Shown: positions 41,861-50,919 of the stretch, piece by piece
Layout: each line of letters begins with the position of its first letter
How positions within the stretch are numbered: the first letter of the stretch is position 1
Source: an uncultured Nitrosomonas sp.
GTDB lineage: Bacteria; Pseudomonadota; Gammaproteobacteria; Burkholderiales; Nitrosomonadaceae
Assembly (NCBI RefSeq): GCF_902826915.1
Contig: NZ_CADEGP010000002.1
Span: 1-64,000, forward strand
Direction of reading: 5' to 3'
Length of the DNA: 64,000 nucleotides
Notes under the pieces: model-generated
What the model was told of the DNA's origin: nothing
What the model saw: only the letters and a program-made list of their open reading frames with translations
The model's database searches: none
Position numbers and translations under genes: made by a program

Positions 41861-42361
41861 ATGTACGCAAGATTGTCAAAAACTGTGATGGTATTGGCTT
41901 TTGCGCTGTACACATCGCTGGTAGCATTCAATAACCTCACCGATTACAACTCAAATTTCTCCATCACTGCACATGTTCTGTTGATGGATACGACTTTTCC
42001 TGATAATCAGGGTCGCTGGCGGGCCATCGAATCTCCTTCTCTACATCATGCGGCGTATGGCCTGATCATTGTTACTGAAATTCTGATTGCTGGACTATGT
42101 TGGCTGGGTGGCTTGCGCTTATGCCAGAACATCAGAAATCCATCATCTTTCAATCAAGCAAAAAGCTTGGCAATACTTGGCCTCACTCTCGGTTTCTTAC
42201 TGTGGTTCACCGGATTTATGGCCATTGGTGGGGAGTGGTTTTTAATGTGGCAATCAGAAGTCGCCAATGGTCAGCAAGCTGCATTTCGTTTAGTGATGAT
42301 TACTGTCATCACCCTCATCTACTTGATCCAGGTAGACGAAGATAAGCATAGTCATAGTTAA
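41861..42361 (+). CDS. DUF2165 integral membrane protein
   Basis: 166 residues with four membrane helices and a His-rich tail (DEDKHSHS). The segments SLVAFNNLTDYNSN, LMDTTFPDN and GEWFLMWQS are typical of DUF2165 small membrane proteins of unknown function. No operon partner is evident. Confidence 0.8.
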   Translation: MYARLSKTVMVLAFALYTSLVAFNNLTDYNSNFSITAHVLLMDTTFPDNQGRWRAIESPSLHHAAYGLIIVTEILIAGLCWLGGLRLCQNIRNPSSFNQAKSLAILGLTLGFLLWFTGFMAIGGEWFLMWQSEVANGQQAAFRLVMITVITLIYLIQVDEDKHSHS

Positions 42362-42460
42362 AGATTGTTACAAACTGCCCATTTCTTCTCTGAAAAAGTA
42401 ATGCAAATTCATATTCACATCAACACACGTGAGATCTTTTGCTAATTCTCCGCATGAAAA

Positions 42461-42868
42461 TCAAGACAACAGCGCATCAATTCCAGCCTGAGCTATCCGT
42501 GCATCCTGGAAAGATCTCACGCCACTGACTCCGATTGCACCGACAAATTGATCATTAACAACAATCGGCAGTCCGCCTTCAATCGGCAAGGTGCCGGGCA
42601 AATTCAGGTAACGCAATTGCCCCTCCGAAATATTTTCTTCCCATATCTTGGTCGGACGGCGAAAGGCAATTGCAGCACGCGCTTTTTCAATCGCCACATC
42701 GATACTGCCATACTGCACATGATCCAAACGTTGCAAATAAAGCAAATGACCACCATCATCGACAATAGCAATGACAACTGGCCATTCATTCCGTATCGCT
42801 TCCAATTCTGCACCTATCGCTATTTTCTTGGCATCGTCCAGCGTGAGAATTACTTTATCAGCAGTCAT
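42461..42868 (-). CDS. GlcG/HbpS-like (DUF336) protein
   Basis: 135 residues. The sequence around VVIAIVDDGGHLLYLQRLD, EKARAAIAFRRPT, LPIEGGLPIVVNDQFVGAIGVSGV and a C-terminal AQAGIDAL matches the GlcG/HbpS family, which includes heme-binding and glycolate-operon proteins. No signal peptide is seen, so it is probably cytoplasmic. Its start lies 28 nt downstream of the epsC-type cysE gene on the same strand. Confidence 0.85.
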   Translation of the reverse strand: MTADKVILTLDDAKKIAIGAELEAIRNEWPVVIAIVDDGGHLLYLQRLDHVQYGSIDVAIEKARAAIAFRRPTKIWEENISEGQLRYLNLPGTLPIEGGLPIVVNDQFVGAIGVSGVRSFQDARIAQAGIDALLS

Positions 42869-42895
42869 GTGATCCCTAAAGGTGTCAACAATTGA

Positions 42896-43846
42896 TCAAA
42901 TCCCGGCACCACCCTCAAACACCTCTTGACGCATCTGTGCCTGAGAAATATTACTGCCTGGCGGCACGCTTCGCGTCAGCCATACATTACCGCCGATCGT
43001 CGATCCTCGTCCTATGGTAATGCGCCCCAGAATCGTTGCCCCAGCATAGATCACCACGTCATCTTCCACAATGGGATGACGCAAATTACCTTTCACCAGC
43101 GTACCATTCTCGTCCACCGGGAAACGTTTGGCGCCCAGCGTAACCGCCTGGTATAAGCGTACATTCTGTCCAATGATTGCAGTTTCTCCAATCACCACAC
43201 CGGTACCATGATCGATAAAGAAACTGCCACCGATCTGCGCGCCTGGATGAATTTCTATACCGGTCACAGAATGCGCAATCTCAGAAATCATACGCGCAAT
43301 CAGAGGCACCCCTAATCCGTGCAAAACATGCGCTAGCCGGTAATGCGTAATCGCCATAATACCCGGATAACAAACCAATACCTCGTCCACATTCCGTGCC
43401 GCCGGATCGCCCTCATACGCTGCCTTAATATCCGTTTCCAGCAAACACCGGACTTTCGGCAAATATTTTGCAAATGCCTGCGTAATTGCTACCGATTGCG
43501 CACGATCTTCATCGCCAAGAACTTCCAAACCAGAGTTATAGTGCAACTCATGCTGAATTTGCACCATCAACTCACGCAATGTCATATTCAGCGTATGTCC
43601 GACATAATGATCGATGCCTTCATCAGCCAATTCAGATGAACCTAATCGATTAGGAAACATAGCCGCACTCAAACCCTCCGCAACACTGGCCAGAATCCTA
43701 CGCGACGGCAACCTAGGCGGGCGATCATGCCGGTTACGGCTCTCTAATGAGGCCATGCGTAATGCACACAATTCAGCAACGATACTATCTATATCCAGAT
43801 GTGTGCTGCGCAATAAAAGATCGCGCGTTCTCTTAGTAGTATTCAC
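42896..43846 (-). CDS. serine O-acetyltransferase, EpsC type
   Basis: 316 residues. Makes O-acetylserine for cysteine synthesis. The C-terminal left-handed beta-helix contains hexapeptide repeats (IHPGAQIGGSFFIDHGTGVVIGETAIIGQNVRLYQAVTLGAKR), with the catalytic His in IDHGTG. The long N-terminal domain marks the EpsC-type, longer than enteric CysE. The start is GTG at 43844-43846 overlapping the cysK stop (TAGTG), so the two enzymes, which form the cysteine synthase complex in many bacteria, are coupled. Confidence 0.92.
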   Translation of the reverse strand: MNTTKRTRDLLLRSTHLDIDSIVAELCALRMASLESRNRHDRPPRLPSRRILASVAEGLSAAMFPNRLGSSELADEGIDHYVGHTLNMTLRELMVQIQHELHYNSGLEVLGDEDRAQSVAITQAFAKYLPKVRCLLETDIKAAYEGDPAARNVDEVLVCYPGIMAITHYRLAHVLHGLGVPLIARMISEIAHSVTGIEIHPGAQIGGSFFIDHGTGVVIGETAIIGQNVRLYQAVTLGAKRFPVDENGTLVKGNLRHPIVEDDVVIYAGATILGRITIGRGSTIGGNVWLTRSVPPGSNISQAQMRQEVFEGGAGI

Positions 43847-44823
43847 TATGCTGTCAAACCTTGTTCATTAAACATACCTTCGAACAATATACTGCTTAAG
43901 TAACGCTCAGCAGAATCAGGCAATATCACTACAATAGTTTTCCCCGCATTCTGCGGAAGCTTAGCATGACGTACTGCCGCCGCCACAGCCGCGCCGCAGG
44001 AAATACCAGCTAAAATACCCTCCTCGCGCGCTAAGCGCCGTGCAAATAGTATCGCCTCTTCATTGGTAACTTGCTCGATTTCATCCACCAGTGAAAGATC
44101 CAGATTATCAGGCACAAAACCGGCACCAATACCTTGAATTTTATGTGGCCCGGGCGCCAATGAAACTCCAGCACACTTTTGTGACAATACTGGACTCGCA
44201 GTAGGCTCAACCGCCACCGAAGTAATGGCTTTACCCCTGGTTTGTTTGATATAGCGAGAAACGCCAGTAATCGTGCCGCCTGTACCCACGCCTGCTACAA
44301 AAATATCAACAGTACCATCCGTATCGTTCCATATTTCCGGTCCGGTAGTTTTTTCATGAATTTCCGGGTTAGCTGGGTTCTTGAACTGTTGCAGCAAAAC
44401 ATAGCGCCCCGGATCAGAAGCAACAATTTCTTCCGCCTTCGCCAAAGCTCCATTCATACCGCGCACGCCTTCGGTTAATTCCAGCTTGGCGCCCAATGCA
44501 ACCAACAACTTACGCCGTTCCACGCTCATCGTTTCCGGCATCGTCAAAGTCAACGGAATTCCTCGCGCGGCTGCCACGAAAGCCAGCGCAATTCCCGTAT
44601 TGCCGCTGGTAGCTTCAATAATTTCTTTCCCAGGCCCCAATAATCCTCTACGTTCGGCATCGTCAATCATCGCCACACCAATGCGACACTTAACCGAATA
44701 CGCCGGATTACGCCCTTCAATTTTTCCCAACACGATTGCCGACGCACCATCAACAACCCGATTAAGCCGCACTAACGGAGTTTGTCCAATGGATAATGAG
44801 TTGTCTTTAAACCAATTTGCCAT
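43846..44823 (-). CDS. cysK: cysteine synthase A
   Basis: 325 residues. PLP enzyme that joins O-acetylserine and sulfide. The PLP-lysine is in [12 protein letters not shown], the substrate loop in [13 protein letters not shown], and the phosphate-binding glycines in [15 protein letters not shown]. It uses Ser-Val-Lys-Cys, as CysK enzymes do (CysM has Ser-Val-Lys-Asp; see 53154). The ATG follows AAAGGG. It is coupled to the serine acetyltransferase gene. Confidence 0.95.
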   Translation of the reverse strand: MANWFKDNSLSIGQTPLVRLNRVVDGASAIVLGKIEGRNPAYSVKCRIGVAMIDDAERRGLLGPGKEIIEATSGNTGIALAFVAAARGIPLTLTMPETMSVERRKLLVALGAKLELTEGVRGMNGALAKAEEIVASDPGRYVLLQQFKNPANPEIHEKTTGPEIWNDTDGTVDIFVAGVGTGGTITGVSRYIKQTRGKAITSVAVEPTASPVLSQKCAGVSLAPGPHKIQGIGAGFVPDNLDLSLVDEIEQVTNEEAILFARRLAREEGILAGISCGAAVAAAVRHAKLPQNAGKTIVVILPDSAERYLSSILFEGMFNEQGLTA

Positions 44824-45208
44824 GATTGCCCTTTATGAATTTGATACAGATCTCAGATCAAACTCACACTATTAACTTATTAAATCACACACTAAACCAA
44901 TCGTTAACACACAGAACCTGATCGACTCTAAATAATGTACAACTCTGCAGTTTCGAATCTAGCGCAACATTTGAACCAAAGTATTCACTATAGCGCATTC
45001 ATTCCGAAGCCGAAAGTACACAACTTGTGGCAGACTATTGAGCATAATATTCGTAAACTTATCGAAGGTTAAGTTTGTACTGTATGGGATACAAAAAACA
45101 GAAGAAAAAAGAAGTGACTTAGCTGATAACAACGGAGAAAAAGCCATCGGATCGATCCCTTGTGATAGCTCTAAAAAGATTAGCCATTAAAAACCTTGCC
45201 CATAAGAA
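44824..45208. other. intergenic region between cysK and the tRNA gene
   Basis: 385 nt. It contains the cysK promoter region on the minus strand and a 45-codon plus-strand reading frame listed separately. I see no hairpin terminator and no repeat. Confidence 0.45.
44935..45072 (+). CDS. possible 45-residue small protein
   Basis: ATG at 44935 to TAA at 45070-45072. The product is soluble and of ordinary composition (MYNSAVSNLAQHLNQSIHYS at the N-terminus, ending EHNIRKLIEG). No ribosome binding site is evident and I know no relative, so it may be chance or a gene remnant. Confidence 0.25.
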   Translation: MYNSAVSNLAQHLNQSIHYSAFIPKPKVHNLWQTIEHNIRKLIEG

Positions 45209-45284
45209 TGGTGGCGAATCAGGGATTTGAACCCCGGACCAACGGATTATGATTCCGCTGCTCTAACCACTGAGCTAATTCGCC
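45209..45284 (-). tRNA. tRNA with CAT anticodon (Met elongator, or Ile2)
   Basis: 76 nt including an encoded CCA end. The acceptor stem GGCGAAT/ATTCGCC is perfect, the D arm is AGCTCAGTGGTTAGAGC, the anticodon loop ATCATAA gives CAT, and the T arm has GGTTCAAATCC. CAT is read by elongator Met tRNA and also, after lysidine modification, by the minor Ile tRNA; the D-loop and variable loop (TTGGTC) look like enteric Ile2, the anticodon stem like betaproteobacterial Met. I leave both open. Confidence 0.93.
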
Positions 45285-45544
45285 ATGCGCTTAAAGCACA
45301 AGGGTCGCATTTTGCCTTTGAGGGGATGGCTTGTCAAGATCAAGAATGTGACATGACAAGGGTTTCTGCGTATTCTCAGGGTGTTGTGTAATGTTTACCG
45401 ATACTTTAGAGATGAATCAGTAGCTTTGATTTATCGATTGAAAATGCACAACTGTCAGTTGATCTGGACAACCCAAAATTAGCTTTCAACGATGGTTAAC
45501 TTTGTGTTACCTGTCCATACCAAAGCAGCTGTATAATCAATTCT
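45285..45544. other. intergenic region between the tRNA gene and the UbiH-type gene
   Basis: 260 nt holding the tRNA promoter (minus strand) and the hydroxylase promoter (plus strand). No other feature seen. Confidence 0.4.
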
Positions 45545-46714
45545 ATGAAATTCGATATCATAGTCATCGGTGGCGGACTCGTGGGTGCAAGCTTGGTAGC
45601 TGCTCTTAAAGATAGTGGTCTAAAAATAGCGTTGATAGAACCACATGAATCCGTGCCGGTACCTCAAGATGAGAGCTGGGATAGCCGGGTGTATGCGATT
45701 AGCCCGGGCAGTGCTGCTTTCCTGCAAAAATTGGGGGCGTGGCAGCTGATAGAAACTGGGCGGGTAGCACCAGTTTATGAGATGGCGGTATTTGGCGATG
45801 ATAATACTGCACATATTAATTTCAATGCGTACGAGATTGGTTTACCCGAATTGGCATTTATTGCTGAAAACCGCCAGTTGCAAACAGCTGTCTGGCAAAC
45901 ACTCAGTTCTTCAAAAGAAAATTTACAAATATTCCGCCCAGCAAAATGTACCGCAATCACTTGGTATGACACGCATGTCGATGTGCAGCTGTCAGATGGC
46001 ACCCGACTTGAAACTGCACTAATAATAGGTGCAGATGGCGTAAATTCTTGGGTGCGTAAACAGGCTGAGATTGAGGTATCGCGGCATGCTTACCATCAAA
46101 TTGGCGTAGTAGCCAATTTCAGCACGGAACTATCGCATCGTCAGATTGCCCATCAATGGTTCAGGCGGGATGGTGTACTGGCGCTACTCCCGCTACCGGG
46201 AAAGCGCGTATCCATGGTTTGGTCTGCCACTGAAGATCACGCGGCTTTTTTACGCAACTTGCCTGCGGAGAAACTCTGTCAGCAAGTAGAAGAAGCTTCT
46301 TCACATACGCTGGGCACAATGCAGCTGATTTCGCCGCCAGTAGGTTTTCCATTGAATTATGTACATGTAAAAAAATTGGTTAAGCCTCGCTTGGTACTAA
46401 TCGGTGATGCTGCACATGGCATTCATCCGCTGGCGGGTCAGGGTGTCAATCTTGGATTGCGCGACACACAGGAACTTGCGGCTATATTGAACACGCAAAA
46501 CGCGCTAACAGATTGTGGCAATTATATATTATTGCGGCGTTACGAGCTGGCACGCAAGGAGGATATTCTGGCTCTGGAATGGGTCACGGATGGCTTGCAG
46601 AAATTATTCAACAATCCCAATCCGACATTAGCCCGCATACGCAATTTAGGGCTTGAAATAACCAATCACTTGCCATTGATTAAAAATCGATTGATACGGC
46701 ACGCTTTGAATTAA
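45545..46714 (+). CDS. UbiH/UbiI/UbiM-family FAD monooxygenase
   Basis: 389 residues. The N-terminal FAD site is IIVIGGGLVGASLVAALKDSG, the middle motif is LIIGADGVNSWVRKQ and the second FAD motif RLVLIGDAAHGIHPLAGQGVNLGL, all characteristic of the ubiquinone hydroxylases. It hydroxylates a ring carbon of the polyprenyl-phenol precursor of ubiquinone; which carbon is not decidable from sequence here. It is followed after 24 nt by dsbC on the same strand, a pairing also seen in related betaproteobacteria as far as I recall. Confidence 0.88.
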   Translation: MKFDIIVIGGGLVGASLVAALKDSGLKIALIEPHESVPVPQDESWDSRVYAISPGSAAFLQKLGAWQLIETGRVAPVYEMAVFGDDNTAHINFNAYEIGLPELAFIAENRQLQTAVWQTLSSSKENLQIFRPAKCTAITWYDTHVDVQLSDGTRLETALIIGADGVNSWVRKQAEIEVSRHAYHQIGVVANFSTELSHRQIAHQWFRRDGVLALLPLPGKRVSMVWSATEDHAAFLRNLPAEKLCQQVEEASSHTLGTMQLISPPVGFPLNYVHVKKLVKPRLVLIGDAAHGIHPLAGQGVNLGLRDTQELAAILNTQNALTDCGNYILLRRYELARKEDILALEWVTDGLQKLFNNPNPTLARIRNLGLEITNHLPLIKNRLIRHALN

Positions 46715-46738
46715 ATTTCTTTTTAAACTGGAGTTGAC

Positions 46739-47461
46739 ATGGCTACACACTTAAAGCATTTCATTTTCATCCTATCATTAAGTTTTTTTTCCGGAACGCT
46801 CTGGGCCAATGAAGAAGCTGTTAAGGAGGCTGTTCAACCCCATTTTGAAGGTCAGAAAATTGACAGCATAAAGAAAACACCTTTTTCAGGTCTATACGAA
46901 ATCGTTATAGGCGACGAACTCTTTTATTCCGATGATAAAGCAAATTATCTTTTTTTCGGTCATATTATCGATACCAAAACTCGGGCTAGCATGACCAATG
47001 AGCGCATCCAAGAAATCAAGGCTGCGCGGCGTGTATCATTCGATTCACTGCCTCTGCAACATGCCATCAAAGCAGTCAAAGGCGATGGCAAACGCAAAGT
47101 AGCGGTTTATACGGATCCCAATTGCCCTTACTGCAAACAACTGGAAAAAGAATTAATCAACATCACCAATGTCACGGTTTATAACCTGCTTTACCCGGTG
47201 CTTAACGGCTCAATGGAGTTATCAAAAAAAATCTGGTGCGCTGAAAATCAAATCAAGGCATGGGAAGATTTTATGCTAAGAGGAACTGCACCAGCGGAAA
47301 AAGACTGCGAAACGCCGCTGGAAACTTTGGTAAAGTCAGGCCGTGAGAATAAAGTTTCCGGCACGCCGACGCTAATTTTTGCTGATGGCTCGGTTGTTGG
47401 AGGAATGATTCCTGCCGCAGCCATTGAGGAAAAACTGGAGAGCGCAAGCAAGGACAAATAA
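46739..47461 (+). CDS. dsbC: thiol:disulfide isomerase DsbC
   Basis: 240 residues. A signal peptide (about 1-23, ending LWA) is followed by the N-terminal dimerisation domain and a thioredoxin fold with the active site CPYC (YTDPNCPYCKQLEKEL) and the cis-proline segment VSGTPTLIFADG. It isomerises wrong disulfides in the periplasm. The structural cysteine pair (CAENQ and KDCETP) is also present. Confidence 0.93.
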   Translation: MATHLKHFIFILSLSFFSGTLWANEEAVKEAVQPHFEGQKIDSIKKTPFSGLYEIVIGDELFYSDDKANYLFFGHIIDTKTRASMTNERIQEIKAARRVSFDSLPLQHAIKAVKGDGKRKVAVYTDPNCPYCKQLEKELINITNVTVYNLLYPVLNGSMELSKKIWCAENQIKAWEDFMLRGTAPAEKDCETPLETLVKSGRENKVSGTPTLIFADGSVVGGMIPAAAIEEKLESASKDK

Positions 47462-47476
47462 AACCTAAAGAAACTT

Positions 47477-47510
47477 AAAAAGCTTGCTGATAAATTGCAG
47501 CAAGCTTTTT
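47477..47510. terminator. bidirectional terminator between dsbC and mltA
   Basis: AAAAAGCTTGCTG (47477-47489) and CAGCAAGCTTTTT (47498-47510) are a perfect 13-base inverted repeat with an eight-base loop; each strand ends in a T run. It serves both converging genes. The mltA stop codon (47509-47511) overlaps the right arm. Confidence 0.9.
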
Positions 47511-48702
47511 ATTGCTGCGTAAGCGTAACCGGCTGATATTCCTTTGGCATGAGTATCCACATTTTCCCCGCCTGCTTCATTTTTCCTGCCTGATTTCCGG
47601 CTTCATGGCCAAACCCCCAAAAGAAATCTGCGCGCACTCCACCTTTTATCGCACCACCAACGTCTTGCGCCACCATGAGCCGATTCAAAGGTTTATTCGT
47701 ATTGGGCCAAGTGGTTGCCAGAAACACTGGCACACCCTGCGGGATTGACAGCGGATCAATAGCGATACTTCTGCCGGCAGTCAATGGCACGCCCATAGCA
47801 CCGATGGGACCTGATAAATCGGATGGCAATTCGCGGAAAAATACGTAGCGCGCATTTTGCTGTAACAACTCTGCTAGCTTACTAGGGTTTTGTCTCCCCC
47901 ATTGCTTGATACCTTGCATGGATGCCTGTTCCAAAGGTAGTTCACCACGTTGCACCAGAAGCTTACCAATCGAGTTATACGGAAATCCGTTTTGATCGGC
48001 AAAACCTATTTTCATCACTTCACCGTTATCGAACACTATCCGCCCGGAGCCTTGCACATGCAGGAAAAACAATTCAACTTCGTCTTCCACCCATAACAGC
48101 TCGTATCCGTTCAATAATTTCGGATTATTCATAATATCCGCTCTGCTGTAGTAGGGCACCACTTTGCGACCATTCAAACGCCCGCGCAGACGCAGATCTT
48201 TAAGCTCCGGGTAGGCTTCGCCTAATTCGATGGTTAGCAACTCATCGGGAGCAGCATAAACTGGAAAACGATAACGCTCTGAAGATGTCCTGCTCCCTTT
48301 CAGCAAAGGCTCATAGTAGCCAGTAACCAAACCTTCTTCAGTATTATCGGTATTAATAACTTGATAAGGGATAAAATAAGTTTCAAAAAAATTCTTTAAC
48401 GCTAAATTATTAGGATGTTGCAGTGACGCGGCAATTCGGCAATTTTCCTGCCAAATGAGCTGTTTGCTTAAGACTCTACAACTTTGCAAAAAAGTCTGCC
48501 ATGCCGGAAACAGATCATCATTGTTCCAATCGGTCAGTGCAGACCATTGCACGCGCTTGTGGATAGACTTTGCCAGCGGCTTCGACGACGTTATCACTTC
48601 ATCAGACTGCGCCGGTGGCGGTGTTGGACTGATATTTCCGGTAGTGCAGGCAGCAAGCCATATAAAAGAAGCAATAACGACAAAACTTAATTGGTTTTTC
48701 AT
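47509..48702 (-). CDS. mltA: membrane-bound lytic murein transglycosylase A
   Basis: 397 residues. A lipoprotein signal with the lipobox region WLAACTTGN (Cys about 19) anchors it in the outer membrane. The MltA core is seen in LVTGYYEPLLKGSR, and the 3D domain in MGVPLTAGRSIAIDPLSIPQG and RLMVAQDVGGAIKGGVRADFFWG, the latter carrying the catalytic Asp region. It cleaves peptidoglycan glycan strands with 1,6-anhydro ends. Its stop codon lies in the terminator shared with dsbC. Confidence 0.94.
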   Translation of the reverse strand: MKNQLSFVVIASFIWLAACTTGNISPTPPPAQSDEVITSSKPLAKSIHKRVQWSALTDWNNDDLFPAWQTFLQSCRVLSKQLIWQENCRIAASLQHPNNLALKNFFETYFIPYQVINTDNTEEGLVTGYYEPLLKGSRTSSERYRFPVYAAPDELLTIELGEAYPELKDLRLRGRLNGRKVVPYYSRADIMNNPKLLNGYELLWVEDEVELFFLHVQGSGRIVFDNGEVMKIGFADQNGFPYNSIGKLLVQRGELPLEQASMQGIKQWGRQNPSKLAELLQQNARYVFFRELPSDLSGPIGAMGVPLTAGRSIAIDPLSIPQGVPVFLATTWPNTNKPLNRLMVAQDVGGAIKGGVRADFFWGFGHEAGNQAGKMKQAGKMWILMPKEYQPVTLTQQ

Positions 48703-48757
48703 CTGATTTTAGTTAAAGTAACAGCTTGATTCAATAATGAGCTAATAATCTTAAATT

Positions 48758-48871
48758 ATGTGGTTATTAATAGTCGAAGCAGCTGTGGCATTGGGTTTAT
48801 TTCTCTTTATTATCTGGTGGACCATGTTTTCAGGAAAAAAAACGAAAGAAGATAAAAACAAAGATGAATAA
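48758..48871 (+). CDS. 37-residue single-span membrane peptide
   Basis: ATG at 48758. Residues 2-23 form one hydrophobic helix ending in Trp-Trp-Thr-Met-Phe, followed by a charged Lys/Asp/Glu tail (SGKKTKEDKNKDE): a textbook type of bitopic small membrane protein. No clear ribosome binding site precedes it, which lowers confidence. It lies between mltA and the Nif3-like gene, in a 218-nt gap that would otherwise be empty. Function unknown. Confidence 0.5.
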   Translation: MWLLIVEAAVALGLFLFIIWWTMFSGKKTKEDKNKDE

Positions 48872-48920
48872 AACCAGCATCAGAATTATCGCAGTATGAC
48901 TTCTGTGTCAATCTTATCCA

Positions 48921-49667
48921 TTACACCGGATTTTCAACATCAATAAATTGATGCTGTATTCCAAATTCCTGCGCAATGTAATTGCCCAGAGCTTGCACAC
49001 CATAGCGTTCTGTTGCATGATGCCCTGCGGCGATAAATGCGACACCCGATTCGCGCGCAGCATGAACATTCTGTTCTGAAATTTCACCCGTTAAATAGGC
49101 ATCAACACCTTGCAGAATCGCCGCGTCAAAATAATTTTGTGCAGAACCGGTACACCAGGCGATACGTTGTATGGCTTTATCAAGATCACCGATTATCATT
49201 GGCTTACGCAATAAGATTCGTGATATATGCTGGCCTAACGTAGACAAGCTCATGGTTTCTTTGAGTTCTCCCTGCATCATGATATCCTGCCCGCCGAAAC
49301 GGCCGTTTTCAACAAACCCTAATTTTTGCCCTAATTGCGCATTATTGCCAAATTGCGAATGTGCATCTAGCGGCAAATGATAGGCAAATAAATTGATCTG
49401 ATGGCTCATTAACAAAGCAATACGACGATTTTTTATACCAGTAATTCGCATATCTTCACCACGCCAGAAATAACCGTGATGAACCAAAACCGCGTCTGCT
49501 TTAGCTGCCAGCGCCGCCTGCAGCAGATCAAGCGAAGCGGTTACACCACTAACAACCATATGAATATCGCTGCGCCCTTCCACTTGCAGGCCATTTGGGC
49601 AATAATCTTGAAAGCGGGGTATATCCAATAATTGATTCAGATGATTTTCCAGCTTATCTCGATTCAT
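48921..49667 (-). CDS. Nif3-like dinuclear metal-centre protein (YbgI family)
   Basis: 248 residues from the ATG at 49667, which has an excellent AAGGAGG; the ten extra residues of a longer frame are not needed. Metal-ligand histidines are visible in DAVLVHHGYFWRGED and in AAGHHATERYGVQAL, and Glu in the latter; LPLDAHSQFGNNAQLGQKLG is another family segment. The role in bacteria is unclear; relatives are annotated as GTP cyclohydrolase I type 2, a label with poor support. Confidence 0.9.
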   Translation of the reverse strand: MNRDKLENHLNQLLDIPRFQDYCPNGLQVEGRSDIHMVVSGVTASLDLLQAALAAKADAVLVHHGYFWRGEDMRITGIKNRRIALLMSHQINLFAYHLPLDAHSQFGNNAQLGQKLGFVENGRFGGQDIMMQGELKETMSLSTLGQHISRILLRKPMIIGDLDKAIQRIAWCTGSAQNYFDAAILQGVDAYLTGEISEQNVHAARESGVAFIAAGHHATERYGVQALGNYIAQEFGIQHQFIDVENPV

Positions 49668-49747
49668 TGATTTCCTCCTTGGTTTCTTATATTGCATCGC
49701 AATATATTCATCGCTACGACTATTTTATTGTGGGGTAATACACTTTG

Positions 49748-50887
49748 ATGTACAGACTTTGGTTGATTTTTGCACAAACTGCAACAGTATTGCTGGCTAT
49801 TTTTTTTGTCGTATCTACACTGCGACCGGATTTACTCTCCTGGAAACCACGAGGAGAAACTGTAACCATAAGAGAAGTTGCGCCTGCGGTTACATCAGAA
49901 AGACCGGATAGCTATGCCAAAGCAGCCGAAATTGCCATGCCCTCTGTCGTCAATATTTTTACCAGTAAAGAAGTCAAGGAGCCCATCCATCCTTTGCTAA
50001 ACGACCCTACGTTTCGCAGATTTTTCGGTGACCAGTTAGAATCCAAACCAAGACGTGCTTCAAGCTTGGGTTCGGGAGTTATTGTCAGTCCTAATGGTTA
50101 TATATTGACTAATCACCATGTCGTCGAAACCGCAGACGAAGTTGAAGTTGCGCTGGTTGATGGCAGAAAAACCAAAGCTCGCTTGATTGGCTCCGACCCT
50201 GAGACAGACTTGGCGGTACTAAAAATTAACTTAAAAGATTTGCCTGCCATAACATTTGGTCAATCACAACAGGTTAAGGTAGGTGATGTCGTGCTCGCTG
50301 TGGGCAATCCCTTTGCCGTGGGTCAAAGTGTTACCATGGGAATTGTTGGTGCACTGAGCAGGAGTCGAGTGGGAATTAACACCTTTGAAGATTTCATTCA
50401 AACTGACGCAGCGATTAATCCGGGCAACTCTGGTGGAGCGCTGACCGACACTGCAGGCAATCTAATCGGAATTAACACTGCAATTTATTCCAACAGCGGC
50501 GGCTCGCTCGGCATCGGCTTTGCAATTCCTGTTCATACTGCCAAACAAATTATGGAACAAATTGTCCAGTCTGGTGGCGTAATCCGTGGCTGGCTAGGAG
50601 TCAGCATGCAAGATATGACTGAAGAGCTGGCAGAGTCATTTAATATGAATAGTCCATCGGGAGCCTTGATAGCCAGTATTCTCAAAGACGGCCCGGCTGA
50701 TAAAGCCGGAATGAAGCCAGGCGATATACTGATTGCAATCGAGGGCAAATCACTTAAAAACTCATCGGAAATGCTTAATCACGTAGCCGCATTACCACCT
50801 GGGACAACGGTAACTGTTACAGTCATTCGCAATAAACAAGAAAAATCTTTTCCAGTACAAATCGGTGTAAGACCCAAACAAAAGTAA
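49748..50887 (+). CDS. periplasmic serine protease of the DegS/AlgW/DegQ type
   Basis: 379 residues from the ATG at 49748. An N-terminal membrane anchor (about 4-24) without a cleavage site, then a trypsin-like domain: His in LTNHHVVETADEVEV, Asp in ETDLAVLKI, Ser in NPGNSGGALTD. One PDZ domain follows (about 280-370). One PDZ plus an N-terminal anchor is the DegS/AlgW layout, which suggests a sigma-E type envelope-stress role, but no rseA or sigma-E gene is nearby. Divergent from the Nif3-like gene. Confidence 0.9.
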   Translation: MYRLWLIFAQTATVLLAIFFVVSTLRPDLLSWKPRGETVTIREVAPAVTSERPDSYAKAAEIAMPSVVNIFTSKEVKEPIHPLLNDPTFRRFFGDQLESKPRRASSLGSGVIVSPNGYILTNHHVVETADEVEVALVDGRKTKARLIGSDPETDLAVLKINLKDLPAITFGQSQQVKVGDVVLAVGNPFAVGQSVTMGIVGALSRSRVGINTFEDFIQTDAAINPGNSGGALTDTAGNLIGINTAIYSNSGGSLGIGFAIPVHTAKQIMEQIVQSGGVIRGWLGVSMQDMTEELAESFNMNSPSGALIASILKDGPADKAGMKPGDILIAIEGKSLKNSSEMLNHVAALPPGTTVTVTVIRNKQEKSFPVQIGVRPKQK

Positions 50888-50919
50888 CTACATTTAGCAA
50901 TTTAAACAACATCAAACTC

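Noticed and set aside
45209-45544. tRNA as a possible integration site
   Set aside because: No integrase gene and no second copy of the tRNA 3' end found nearby.
49748-50887. Sigma-E regulon gene cluster
   Set aside because: The protease looks DegS-like but no sigma factor or anti-sigma gene is adjacent.
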